In this document: one piece after another, positions 1 to 13,795 of the stretch
Numbering within the stretch: position 1 is the stretch's first letter
Layout of the letters: every line of letters starts with the position of its first letter
Assembly (NCBI GenBank): GCA_001414485.1
Contig: LLEY01000158.1
Span: 62,001-126,000, forward strand
DNA: 64,000 nt
Direction: 5' to 3'
DNA from: Calycina herbarum
Lineage: Eukaryota > Ascomycota > Leotiomycetes > Helotiales > Pezizellaceae
Position numbers and translations under genes: made by a program
Notes under the pieces: generated by a model
Told to the model about the DNA's origin: nothing
The model's database searches: none
The model's input: the letters and a program-made list of their open reading frames with translations, nothing else

Positions 1-18
1 TACACGTGATTCGTGACA
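1..18 (+). repeat. Terminal tip of an LTR (family C)
   Basis: The first 18 bases end in GATTCGTGACA and match the CACGTGATTCGTGACA terminus of the LTR seen in full at 63015-63447 (inverted) and 40764-41224. The rest of the LTR lies outside the window. It cuts the LINE that follows, just downstream of its reverse transcriptase YADD motif. Confidence 0.6.
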
Positions 19-1560
19 CTCTCCCTCTTTATTTCCTTTTATAAGAGAAGTGGATAAGTTCTGATTTTTCAGTATTAAAGATAATACCCTCGTCTATGCC
101 CTACTTAAGTACGCTTACTACCTGCTTTGCTAGGTCCTTGATATTCCCTGCCTTTAAAGGCTCGAAAGCAAGTAATCTAATGTCGTCAGCGTAGCCGAAT
201 CTCTATACTACTAGAAGAGAGCTAACTCCTAATCTAAAGAGGGGCTAGATATAGAGTATAAAGAGGATCGGTGAGATAGGCAAGCCTTGTAGAAGGCTAT
301 ACTAAAGCGGGGTAGCGTCGCCTACTTCTCTATTAAGCTTTACTTTTACTAATCTATTAGTTAAGAAAGAGGAGACTAATTCTACGAAGTAATACAGCTA
401 TCCTTGCTCTCTTAACCTTTTAATTAGGCGGCTAGAGAGTACTATGTTAAAGGCGCTCTTAATATCGAGTGTAAGAAGGGAGGCTTCCTACTTGTCTATA
501 AGAGCTGACTTAATATCGAAGGTAAGATAGGTAGTAAGGTCTGTGGCAGCTCTTAGCGGAAGAGCCCTGAACTGGTTCTGCCCTAGAACAGAGTGCTTAA
601 TAGCTATCTAAGAGACTCGCTTAGCGAGGAGCCTTTCAAGCCCTTTTCTAAGGACCGAGAGCAAAGCAATTGGCCGGTATACTCGAGGGGAGGACTTGTC
701 TTTCTTATTAGGTTTTAGGATAATAGCGACGACGGCGGATCAGAAGATCTTTGGGTAGAAGCCTGTCTCTATATAGCCTCTGAATAGTAGGAAGACAAGA
801 TTCGAGATCTATAGCTAGGCTACTTTAAGGACCCCTATTACTAGCTCGTCTTCTCCTAGTACAGTTGAAGCTTTGCTAAGGATCGATTCCTCGACCTCGC
901 GTAAAGTAAGGTCTGCCTACGAGAGGGCCTAAGTAGAAGTGGTTGGTGTGTTAAATAGTATATCCCCGACTTCGGCCTTGTTTATAAGCAGCTCCTATAT
1001 AAGGATCTTCTGCTTCTCCTAGGTAGTAAAGCCTAGCTGACCTACCGAGTCTCTTAAGAGAGGAGACTTATATATTCCAGTACTCTAGTACCACTTATAA
1101 ATCTTAAAGACGTCTTTACTCTTTGTAGCCTTATCGATTAGGTTACGGAAGTGTTCTCTCTTTGTCTTCCGGATTTCCTGTCTTAGACTCCTACAAAGAG
1201 ACTTTAAGGCTCGAGGGCTCGCGTTAAGCCTTTATGCCTGCCTTGCCTTAGTAGCCGCCGTCTAGCATTCCTTATTCTACTAGGGGTGTCCGAATTCATG
1301 TCCGAGACCTCGCTTAGCACTATAGAGGTACACGCTATATACGCTCTCGGTGATAAATCCTACTAGGGCCTCTAGCGATTCCGTATTTAGTTGTTACGTA
1401 AGTTCGTATAGCTATTACGTTTCGAGCTTACTTTAGAGGGTAGTCTCGAAGGTTTTAACATTAAGAGTACTAAGTTTCAGAGGCAGATCCTTCTCTGTTA
1501 GGTTTCCTATATACGGAAGCCGGGTGAGAAGTAGGAGGTGGTTAGAGCTATACTTAAAGG

Positions 1561-1835
1561 TGTAACGGCACGAAACGGATACTACTACAAAAGAGGCATA
1601 TGGAAGTGCGTTCGATAGAATGACATATCCGAATACTAGGCTCTGATACGAAGGAAAAGACCAAATTGGTCTTTCCCGATAGAGAGGAGGCAGCTATTTA
1701 CAAGAGGTTCAGACAATAGTAAGTCCGGAAGCTATCTGGCTTTTCCAAAACCTGAAACAACATCCGTATCGTATCCCATTCGGCACGTAGACTCGGCAAT
1801 TCCAATTCCGATCAATTCCAAATGGTTCTATTACA
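1561..1835 (-). repeat. Solo LTR, Gypsy family A, with 5-bp target duplication
   Basis: A 275-bp unit beginning TGTAACGGCACG and ending TCTATTACA is flanked on both sides by AAAGG (1556-1560 and 1836-1840). The same unit occurs in the opposite orientation at 12305-12587 and as the left LTR at 13522-13795. No internal region is attached, so it is a solo LTR from LTR-LTR recombination. Unlike the LINE around it, it keeps many CA and TG dinucleotides. It contains a palindrome around AAAGACCAAATTGGTCTTT. Confidence 0.92.
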
Positions 1836-2639
1836 AAAGGTAAGGTCTATCTCGGTAGACGCCCCTCTTTAGTAGAGGTTGCTCGAGTAAAAGGTAAGGT
1901 CGAGGGTGTTGCCGAGGTTATACGTTTACGTCTTAGAAGGGGTAGAGAGTTGTAGCCCTCTATCCTCTGTCTAGTTAACAAGCGAGGGAGCTTATATACT
2001 TTCCTACCTAAGGAAATCCGGTTACTAGAGCTAGCTCTTTAGGTTTAAGTCGCTAGCTATAAGGGTATTCGTTATAGTAATATATTATAAGTAAAGGACA
2101 AGGTTAATAGCCTCTCCAGCGCTCTTAGTGCCTAGGGGGGCGTTGTATACGTTGAGAATATATAACGGGAGGCCTTAGAAGAGTATAATCTCGATATAAA
2201 TAAGGTCTCGGCATTTAAGCAAGGGTATAATCGGTGTTTATTAACTTAAGAGAATCCTTGCTCCTTTTTATATAAATATGAGCACTTTAGAGGGGTTATT
2301 GTTCTAGTTATATATAGGTGTAAAGCAGGTATAATTCGGGTAGCGTCTTATGATCTAACGACTAATCTCTCTCTAGTATATATACGGTTCTTAGATAAGG
2401 ACTATGTCGACTTGTCTAGAGTAAGCTAGTTGGAGAACTAGCTCCTAGTACTCGCTAGACTTATAAACGTTAATCTGTAGAACTTAGAGGTAGTGGTTTT
2501 TAGTAAGCTCTTATCTACTTATAGAGAAACTATGATAGTATTTCCTCGGGTTCTTCGAATAGAGAGGTTGTCGGGAGCCTCTTCTATAGGAGTGTTTATA
2601 GAGGTGTTAAAATTATCTTCTTAGGATAGTAAGATAGAC

Positions 2640-2747
2640 GAGGTAGGCGAGGTAGGCGAGGTAGGCGGGAGGGGTAAGAGGGGTGAGGAAGGTGAGGTAG
2701 GTAAGGTAGGTAAGGTAGGCGAAGTAGGCGAGGTAGTCGAGTTAGAA
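2640..2747 (-). repeat. 9-bp minisatellite inside the LINE
   Basis: About twelve 9-bp units of the GAGGTAGGC type run in tandem, some degenerate (GAGGGGTAA, GAGGAAGGT, AAGGTAGGT). On the coding (minus) strand one frame reads as Pro-Thr-Ser triplets. Because the unit is a multiple of three, it would have encoded a low-complexity P/T/S linker ahead of the endonuclease domain. Confidence 0.85.
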
Positions 2748-4465
2748 GAGCTGTCTACTCTAGCTTATAGGGTAGCCGGAGCTTCTGTGTCTCGGCTACT
2801 ACAAGAGGAGTCTTCCTCCCTTCTTATCTATATTTTATTATATACTTACTAAATAGTTCTCTTATTCTCGGTTAAGTAGCGTGTCCCTGGGTTCCTTAGT
2901 CTAAGCTAGTACACTAGGTCGTCTAAGGCGTAAGGTCTATTATAATATAGGCACTTTAGCTTATACTATATATGTCTTAAACACGTAGGGTAAAAGTCTT
3001 TAGAGTGTTAAGTAGTACTGTATAGACGGCACCGTTGGTTCTTCCTATAGTTCCTTTAGTTATGCTACCCCTAGTACTTAGAGTACTATATAATTATAGA
3101 AACCTTAGGAAGAGGTTTAAAGAAGACTCTTCTACTGAGAAGAGATGTTATATCTGGGATAGCGTAGCTGTCCTAGGCTTCTTCCTCTTTAAAGAAGACA
3201 GTCTAGGAGGTGTAGAATAGCTTATCCGATAGCGAGATCCTTGTTATATTAACCTTTATAGGGGCTATTCTAATTCGTTCCTTGATTACTATAGCTACTA
3301 CTTTAGAAGTAGTAGGGACGAGGGTCGATATAATTACTCCTTTTTCGTTGATCTTAATAGCTTCGATAATTTAGAGTATCCCTAATAAGCGGTATACTAC
3401 CTAGTTTTATAAGGTCTTAATCTTAGCTATAGAGAATAGCGTCTGTATAAATACCTTCTTTGTCGATAATAAGGCTTCTAGAGCAGCCTCGTTCTTTAGT
3501 ATAATAGCGAAACCAGAGCTAACCGAGAGGACCTCTTATATAAGCTTTTTATAACCTATCTTTGGATTGTAGAGGGTAAGAAAGATAGCTAGAGTAGAAT
3601 GTTTCCTTTCTAGGGAATTAGGGGGTAGTCGGATAAAGACTCTAAGGTCTAGTTTAGTTAAAGAACCCTTGTTCTTGTCCTTCTATAGCTTTGAAGTACT
3701 AGTAGAGAGAGGGAGAGAGTAGGGTATTATTGCTAGAGTGCTTTTAGGCGCTAAGGCACCTTTTGTAGTCTATACGTATAAAAAATTTTCGGCTAAGCCT
3801 AGAGGGGGGGGAGGAGTCGTAGATGGCGTAGGGCCCCCTCTATATATAATAGAGGAGGTTTCTGAGATCAAGGGTAGTAGGGAGGGTGTCTCTAAGGTGT
3901 ATGCTTGGTGGAATAGTAGGCTGATATCGGCAACTTAAGTATAAAAGGCTCGGAGGTAGGGAAGAAGGTTAGGAGAGGCTTTGTCAAGAGCAGTGCTTAG
4001 GTAGTGATCTACAGCTTCTATAGTTCCTCCGAAGAAGGTTTGGCCTATAGTACTACGCTTAAGAGCTTTAGAAGTTGCTAAGACAAAGTGCTATTGTATA
4101 TTCGGAAGGGGGGGGATCGGGCGCACTCCCCCTTTTCCTAGGTCTCTTCTCAGAGGCGTAGGTAAGGCTGGAGGCCTCCTAAAGGAGGTCTCCATAGAAG
4201 GAAATCGGCTTATTAAGTGCGAGTAGGTGAGAGCGAGTGATTTAGAACAAAAAATTCGATCTACGAAAAAAGGTGTGTCGGGGAATCTCCTTTTATAAAT
4301 CAATAATTTCTAGCATTTTATATAATGTAGACCGCTGATTGTCTTATAATAAGCCCATATTCCATTATAGACATTTTATACTAGATTTATATTAGCAATA
4401 CTTGTAATTAATTTGCATGGATTTGAACGTTCTTTACAAAAATAAATAGATTGACATGATGATAA

Positions 4466-6897
<2,432 letters not shown>

Positions 6898-9800
6898 ATG
6901 ACGGACCAACATCTCGGCTTACGCCGCCACCTTTCAGAAGGCAGCATTCTCCTCTTCGGCTCACTCGCTCTGAGTTTTGATGCCTCGACGTTCAAACGAG
7001 TCCGTAGGACAATAGTGGAGAGCGATGAGAATGTCTGGCTTGCTGATGTAGTTGCAGCGCTCCCAGACGACTGCGATGAGGTGCTTTCGGCGCTCCCTTT
7101 TCTTCATGAGACGACAAGATCTCTGGCACGCAAGCAGTTGAATGATCTACGTGACGCTTTCATCACGGGCCGTCCTCTCGATACCGCATTCCCTCTGCCT
7201 AACAGTCTCTTAGTTCCTCTAGTTGTCATCGTCTAGTTGATGGAATACGCATCATATCTACAACAAGCGAAGCTCGAAGACGATGGAAGAATTGACGTGT
7301 GGGACACATCAAATCGAAAGATGGAATCCCTCGGCTTGTGCACGGGGCTTCTTAGTGCGTATGTTGCATCAAGTGCAAGAAATGTTGACAACTTTCACAC
7401 ATACGGTGCTGCTGCTGTGCGGCTCGGTATGCTTGTAGGACTGGTAGTCGATAGCCAGGATCTAGCGTCAGGCAAGGGAAGATCGTAGTCTGTTAGTGTA
7501 GCTTGGAGTTCAGGCGAATTATATGAAGAGATGATGCGGATACTGAAAGATTTTTCCGAGGTAATGATCCCTTGCCTTGTTATTGGCATAGCCGAAACTA
7601 CGGAATTCATCTAACTCGTCCGTATATGACATTAGGCATATATTTCTGTCCATTACGACCAAAATCGTGTGACCATCACAACTATCAAGTCTCAAATGTT
7701 TGATCTGACTCAGAAGCTCGACGCTGCAAGACTTACTACAACCGAACTCAGTCTCTATGATGCTTTTCATTCAGCAGCCAACGCAGCAATTATGGACAAA
7801 CTCTTAGAATTCTGTGACCAACATGAGACGTTTCAACTTCCAGATGCTGCAAAGCTGGCATTTTCAACTCGTACCAATGATAGGAACGGCTCGAGATTAA
7901 CAGAAGGCACGTTGCATGCCCACGCACTGCGATCCATATTGGTTGAGCCTCCAGAGTGGATTAGAACCCTGTCTGCTACTCTTGGGGACAAAGAGAATAC
8001 AACTATCCTGTCGTTCGGCCTCGAACGCAGCATACCCCCGTCACTTACATCAAGAAGCAATCTACATGTCGTTCATCCCACGACCGGTCACGCCTTCAAC
8101 CTAAGAAAAGACCGACATATCGATCGACTTTGGAATGAGAGTGACATCGCCGTGGTTAGAATGGCGTGCAAGGTTGCTGGTGCGGATGATCTGGACGAGT
8201 TCTGGGACTTGCTATTGTCAGGTCAATCGCAGCACCGCGAGATCAAGAGCGAATCTTCAAGATTCAACTTCGACGACACACCGTTCCGAAGAGGTGACGA
8301 TACCAACATGAGGCGGAAGTGGTACGCCAACCTGATTGACGGTCACGACCAGTTCGACCATCGGTTTTTCAAAAAGAGTGCACGTGAGAGCGCCACCATG
8401 GATCCCCAACAGCGCCAGCTACTTCAGGTAGCCTACCAGGCCGTTGAACAAAGCGGTTACTTGCGAGCAACAGAGACGGAGCGGGATGCAAAAGTTGGTT
8501 GTTTTGTTGGGGTTTGTTTAGGTGACTACGACAATAATGTTGCTTTTCATCCTGCCAACGCCTTCACGGCAACAGGAAACTTGCAAGGCTTTATCGCAGG
8601 GAAGGTGTCACATTTCTTTGGCTGGACAGGCCCGGGGATGACAATCGACTCAGCTTGTAGCTCATCACTAGTAGCTGTGCATCAAGCCTGCGGCGCTATA
8701 CTTTCCGGAGAATGCACCGCAGCACTTGCCGGAGGGTCTCATGTCATGACTTCAGCATCATGGTTTCAGAATCTGGCGGCAGGTTCGTTTCTCAGCCCGA
8801 CAGGACAATGTAAACCATTCGATGCCAAGGCAGATGGCTATTGCCGTGGTGAAGGAGTTGGGGCTGTGTTTTTAAAAAAAAATGAGCAAAGCGATTGAAG
8901 ATGGTGATCAGATCCTGGGTATTATTGCCGCCACAGCTGTACAACAAAGCCAGAACTGCACGCCGATCTTTGTTCCGAACCAACCCACACTATCAGACCT
9001 CTTCAAAACTGTTATCAAGAAAGCGCGGGTTGAGTCGTCTCAGATCTCCGTCGTCGAGGCTCACGGCACCGGAACTCCCGTGGGAGATCCCGTCGAGTAT
9101 GGAAGTATTCGTCAGGTACTAGGTGGCAAGAACCGTATGTCAGGGAAGAAATTGGCGCTTAGTTCTGTAAAGGGGCTTGTCGGACACCTAGAGTGCACTT
9201 CGGGCATCATAAGCTTGATCAAGGTCCCCCTCATGCTGAATAAGGGCATTCTACCACCACAGGCAAGCTTTGACACTGTAAATCCGGCTCTTGAGGCGAG
9301 CTCTGCTGATATGATATCGATATCCACTCAAGGAGGACCCTGGGATACAGATTATCGAGCTGCGCTTATCAACAACTACGGCGCCTCAGGTTCAAACGCC
9401 TCCATGGTTGTTACGCAAGCCCCGATTCTCACTTTTGGCAAAGACTTGATTTTGTTGAACTTTTCGGCGAAGCTCAAATACCCATTTTTCTTCACAGGCT
9501 TCGATGACAACAACATACGTCGTTATGTCAAGGCTTTCTGCAAGTTTCTTATTCGTTCTGCGAGAAACACGTCTCTTGCCAATATTTCGTTTAACCAGGC
9601 CTATCAGAACAATTCCAGTTTGGGCCAGAGCACGGTACTCACTGCCCGTTCTATTGAAGAGTTGGAGCAAAATTTGACCCTCTTTGATAAAGGCGGTGTG
9701 TTGATAGGTACGGTGATATCTGTTATATCAAGCCACTTAAGGAGATATCGGTATGCCCGTCGGGCATGCCGAGGAAGAGTTTTCCGGTAAATAGATGCGG

Positions 9801-10761
9801 CAATTACTACTGCAAAGTTGTATATATATAGGCCTTGTGCTCTTGTAGAGCAGGTGATGAAATTTAAGTCTTTTACTCTTGCCCTCTGAAGTGCAGCATT
9901 GCAACACGGTGCTAGCATCTCACCTGTCCCACGACCTTCCGAGAAACCAACAGTGGTGCTCTGTTTTGGAGGGCAAGTTTCCAGTTCGGTTGGCTTTGAT
10001 CAACAAGTGTACGAGAAAGTGGCCATTCTACGCAAGCACCTCGGTGACGTTGATACCGCTGTCCAGTCTCTGGGCTATCCAAGTATCTTCCCAGGTATAT
10101 TTCAAAGCAGTCCAGTCTCCGATATTGTCAAGTTACAGACAATGCTCTTTGCTTCACAATACGCTTGTGCGCGCAGTTGGATAGACTCCGGAATCCAGCC
10201 AGTCGAAGTGGTAGGACACAGCTTCGGCGAATTAACAGCCCTTTGCATTTCCGGGATTCTCTCGCTAGACAATACTTTGCAATTTATCATCAAGCGAGCC
10301 AGGGTAATACAAGAGTCGTGGGGACCTGACAACGGAGCCATGATGGCGGTTGAGGCTGACCTAGAGGATGTGGAAAAACTTCTCGTTGAAGCGAACAGTG
10401 AGCATTCGGACACGCCGGCCAGTATAGCTTGCTATAATGGACCGAGGAGCTTCACCCTTGCTGGATCGACGAAGTCCATTGATGTTGTGGCTGCTCGCAT
10501 AGAGAGGGTTCTCAACAAGACGGTGAAAGCCAAAAGGCTGACCGTCACAAATGCTTTCCACTCTGAACTTGTGGATCCTCTTCTCCACCAATTAGAGGAG
10601 ACTGCCCACGGACTGACATTTCGTGAGCCTGTCATTCACCTGGAGCACGCCACGAAGAACAGCACTACGGCGACGAAGTTGACACCTCGATTTGTATCAG
10701 AACACCTGCGTAATCCTGTATACTTCCACCACGCCATCGACAGGATTGCTCTCAGATTCTC
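6898..10761 (+). pseudogene. Non-reducing polyketide synthase, SAT-KS-MAT, truncated and multiply disrupted
   Basis: This is the remnant of a fungal iterative type I polyketide synthase that would condense malonyl units into an aromatic polyketide. The order is N-terminal SAT (starter acyltransferase; GLCTG with Cys at 7339-7341 and FHSAAN with His at 7768-7770), KS (DSACSSS with Cys at 8656-8658, HGTGT His at 9062-9064, GHLE His at 9184-9186), linker, and MAT (GHSFGE at 10214-10231). A 75-nt intron at 7561-7635 is clear. Damage: in-frame TAG at 7234-7236 and 7486-7488; a one-base frameshift in the nine-A run ending at 8882; a 208-bp solo LTR at 9699-9906 with duplicated CGGTG; and loss of everything after 10761, where a Copia LTR sits inside MAT. 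No product-template domain, acyl carrier or release domain is seen anywhere in the window. The start codon at 6898 matches the beginning of SAT homology. All catalytic residues named above survive, so loss of function is recent or comes only from the disruptions. Confidence 0.92.
9699..9906 (+). repeat. 208-bp solo LTR inserted in the PKS KS-MAT linker
   Basis: The unit starts TGTTGATAGG and ends GCAACA, with perfect 5-bp inverted termini TGTTG/CAACA. It is flanked by CGGTG at 9694-9698 and 9907-9911, the 5-bp target duplication of an LTR retrotransposon. Without the LTR and one copy of CGGTG, the PKS frame is continuous across the site. This LTR is not the one of the Copia element at 10762 nor LTR families A-C. 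No other copy was noticed in the window. Confidence 0.9.
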
Positions 10762-10918
10762 TGTCAAGAATGGGGGATGGAAGTGATGGTTTTGATCTGT
10801 GTATTGATGGATTCGATGATTACGAGTCTAAGTTGTCTATACGGACAAACAGTCTAAATATGTTCCAAGGGCTTATTAAGCACCAAGATTTGGCCCCCAA
10901 ATCACCTGATTTCTGACA
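10762..10918 (-). repeat. 3' LTR of Copia element interrupting the PKS
   Basis: A 157-bp unit that starts TGTCAAGAATGGGGG and ends TTTCTGACA (TGTCA/TGACA inverted termini). On the minus strand it is preceded by a polypurine tract, GGGGGAG, at 10919-10925. The copy at 39081-39237 is exactly the same length, in the opposite orientation, with roughly 85-90% identity by eye. The PKS MAT domain stops at its outer edge. Confidence 0.9.
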
Positions 10919-13521
10919 CTCCCCCATACGTAATAAGCTCTTGATCCCACTTGTCAAAATGAAGCTATTCCCACTTGCCAAGCCTCTACAAATTGTTGTT
11001 TTTGCCAAGTTTGCAAAGTTAATCCCTTGAGCCTCCTTAACTCCTGTAACAACTGCTAGTACAGTTGTAGTGCCTACGTCTCCTCTTTGGAAGTTCAGCA
11101 GCTCTACGAAGTGCCTTACACTTGTGCCATGGTACAAGAGTACTCAATTCTTCTTTTTCATCCTAAGCGTTCGACAATGTGTATTGAACGTATCCTTTGC
11201 AAGTTGTTTGGTGAGGATATCGGCAGGTTGGTCCTTTCCTGATATTTTGAGGACTTTAAGGCGATTCCTTTATACTATGTCGTTTCGTACGTATAGGTGT
11301 TTAGTCTTAATATAATTAGATCTTTGATAGAACTTAGTGTCTTTGCAAAGTTGTATAGCGGCTTTATTATCGTAGTAAAGTGAGGGTACTTTGAATGTCT
11401 CCCCCAGATCCTCCTATAGCTTCTCAAGCCACGCCGCTTCTCTTGCTCCTTCACTTGTAGCTGATATCTCTGAATCCATGGTACTCAAAGCTGTATGCTT
11501 TTACCTTTGAGCAGCCTAAGAGACTGTTCCTCTATATCGAGTTACTGCCTAGCCACCAAATGACTTGCGATCGTCTTTAGTAGCCTAGGTGGCATTACTA
11601 TAAAGTGCAAAGTTGCTTAGACCGTAAACTCCTCGAGTATATACGTCAAAGCCTTAAGTTGCTATTTGTCTTCCTTGTCCTCCGTATGTAATGCTATTGT
11701 TAATCGATCCTTTGAGATACTATACAAGGTGTTTTATATGTTGGAGATGTTCTTTTGTCGGGTTTGCTATATGCCTTATAAGCTGGCCTATAGTATACGC
11801 AATATCGAACCTTGTGCTGTTTAAGAGATATATTACACTTCTAACGATTTGCTAGTATAACTTTAATTCTTTGTATACAACTTCCTCGTCTTTAAGTCGT
11901 GGTTTAAGTACTGTTCCAGGTACGAAAGGCGTAGAAACGGGATTGTACTTGTCTATAGAAAGTCTTATAAGCAATTGCCGTACGTAAGCTCCTTACGATA
12001 TTGTAATCGACCGATTCGCTCGATCTCTCTTGATCTTAAATCCTACGAACATCTTAGTATTGCCATCTTAATCCTCCACCTCATTTACTCCCTATTTAGT
12101 GTCGTTTATTATCTAGGATTTCACTCGTGTAACATCTGCTTTCTCTCCTACGATTAGTATATCGTCGACAAAGAGAAGGATAGACACGTTATCTTTGATA
12201 AAGAGGTTTAGATCGCTCTTTAAGGCCTTAAAGCCAAGTTTTACAAACTTCTTAATAACTTCCTAGAGCTATTTATATAGCGCTTGTTTCAAGCCGTATA
12301 AGGGTGTAATAGAACCATTAGGAATTGATCGGAATGATCGGAATTGGAATTGCCGAGTCTACGTGCCGAATGGGATACGATACGGATGTTGTTTCAGGAT
12401 TTGGAATAGCTAGATAGCTCCGGACTTACTATTGTCCGAACCTCTTGTAAATAGCTGCCTCCTCTCTATCGGGAAAGACTAATTTGGTCTTTTCCTTCGT
12501 ATCAGAGACTAGTATTCGGATATGTCATTCTATCGAACACACTTCTATATGCCTCTTTTGTAGCAGTATCCGTTTCGTGCTATTACAAAGGGCTTCTTAA
12601 GCTTTAGGAATCCTTGCCGAGTCCGAGTTTCTAGATAGATAAGATAGAAGTAATCTAGGAATTAGCAGTATATATCTTCCTTAAGGTCAGGGTAGATAAA
12701 GGTAGTATCGACGTCTAGTTGCTCGATCTCTAGGTCTTCGGCGGCAGCTTTTATAAGAACAACTCTTAAGGTGTTATATCGTAAAACTATAGGAAACGTC
12801 TTAAAATAGTCGATTCTATATTCCTAGTAATCGCCTCTTACAGTTAGCCTAGACTTATAACGTACGATCTTACTATTAACTTTAAGTTTATATTTTAAGG
12901 CCTATTTAGTCGGAAGAAGTCTCTTCTCTTATAGATTGCCTTATATAATAATATAGGCTTTATTCTTACTTAAAGAGGTTAACTCTTTCTTAGCGACGGT
13001 ATCTAATTCTTAGGATCCTTGTCTATATCCTTCTTAAGTATTACCTCTTTAAAAGGAGCAAGTAGAACGGAATTTAAGAGCTTGAATATATCGAGATCTA
13101 AAGCTTATAATATAGTAGCTGTGTCTCTAGACACGCTTTAGCTTATAAATTCTACTATATCTTAATCGGTGGACTTAGGAGAGTAGCTCTAGTATATTAT
13201 CTCTATTAGTTACTAAGTCTTCTTAACTTATAGTAGTATTTTTAGATACGTTATTACTAGTAATTACTAAATCTTTTAGACTTATAGTAGACCTTTTAGG
13301 TGAGTTACTACTAGGAACAGGTCTTTCTACTTCTTTATAAACTTCTACTATCCTCGACACAGGCGAAGTAGTTGTTTAGACAGCTCTTCTCTAAAGCGTT
13401 AGTAGAGTTTAAGTCTTTAAGACTTTCTCTTTTAGTACTAACTTTAGAAAGTTATACTTGTTAAATCGCAGCTCTGCCGATTTATAATACTTATACGTTT
13501 ATACGTTAAATAACTTATATA
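10919..13521 (-). mobile_element. Ty1/Copia retrotransposon relic, internal region
   Basis: On the minus strand the pol region carries reverse transcriptase (LDVDTTFIYPDLKED at 12672-12720, FVDDI at 12158-12172) and RNase H (YYDNKAAIQLC near 11346-11380, QPADILTKQL near 11201-11230). It is interrupted by a solo LTR at 12305-12587 and by TAG/TAA stops. The left part near the LTR is only lightly mutated, while the right part is RIP-like. Gag, protease and most of integrase, and the 5' LTR, are missing: the element stops at the foreign LTR at 13522. Confidence 0.88.
12305..12587 (+). repeat. Solo LTR, Gypsy family A, inside Copia
   Basis: A 283-bp copy of the LTR at 1561-1835 in the other orientation, starting TGTAATAGAACC and ending GCTATTACA. 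It is flanked by AAGGG at 12300-12304 and 12588-12592. It splits the Copia reverse transcriptase, which continues in the same sense on both sides. Confidence 0.92.
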
Positions 13522-13795
13522 TGTGATAGAACCATCAGGAATAATCGGAATTGGAATTGCCGAGTCTACGTGCCGAATGGGATACGATACGGACGTTGTT
13601 TCAGGTTTTGGAAAAGCTAGATAGCTTCCGGACTTACTATTGTCCGAACCTCATGTAAATAGCTGCCTCCTCTCTATCGGGAAAGACCAATTTGGTCTTT
13701 TCCTTCGTATCAGAGCCTAGTATTCGGATATGTCATTCTATCGAACGCACTTCCATATACCTCTTTTGTAGTAGTATCCGTTTCGTGCCGTTACA
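13522..13795 (+). repeat. Left LTR (family A) of a gag-only Gypsy element
   Basis: Starts TGTGATAGAACC and ends GCCGTTACA, 274 bp, and is nearly identical to the solo LTRs at 12305 and 1561. The five bases before it are ATATA and those after the right LTR (16123-16127) are ACTCT, so there is no target duplication across the composite. It lies in Copia sequence on its left. Confidence 0.85.

Larger units (their letters stand above)
19..4310 (-). mobile_element. Tad1-like LINE relic (endonuclease + reverse transcriptase), RIP-degraded
   Basis: On the minus strand this is a non-LTR retrotransposon read from about 4310 down to 19. Visible pieces, in element order, are a gag-like ORF1 region (about 4300-2760), a Pro/Thr/Ser-rich linker, an exonuclease-endonuclease-phosphatase domain (PLYILNVYNAP at 2136-2168, LIASDLN at 2043-2063), and a reverse transcriptase (GLPISPILFILY at 251-286, GYADD at 182-196). 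This order is typical of Tad1-clade elements. Many TAG/TAA stops interrupt the frames, so no product is expected. It is interrupted by a solo LTR at 1561-1835 and cut at its 3' side by the LTR tip at 1-18, so the RNase H and 3' end are missing. The 5' end near 4310 is approximate. Confidence 0.8.

Noticed and set aside
9879..10184. Alternative plus-strand frame in the MAT region
   Set aside because: The frame with GHSFGE at 10214 continues the PKS; this one is its shadow.
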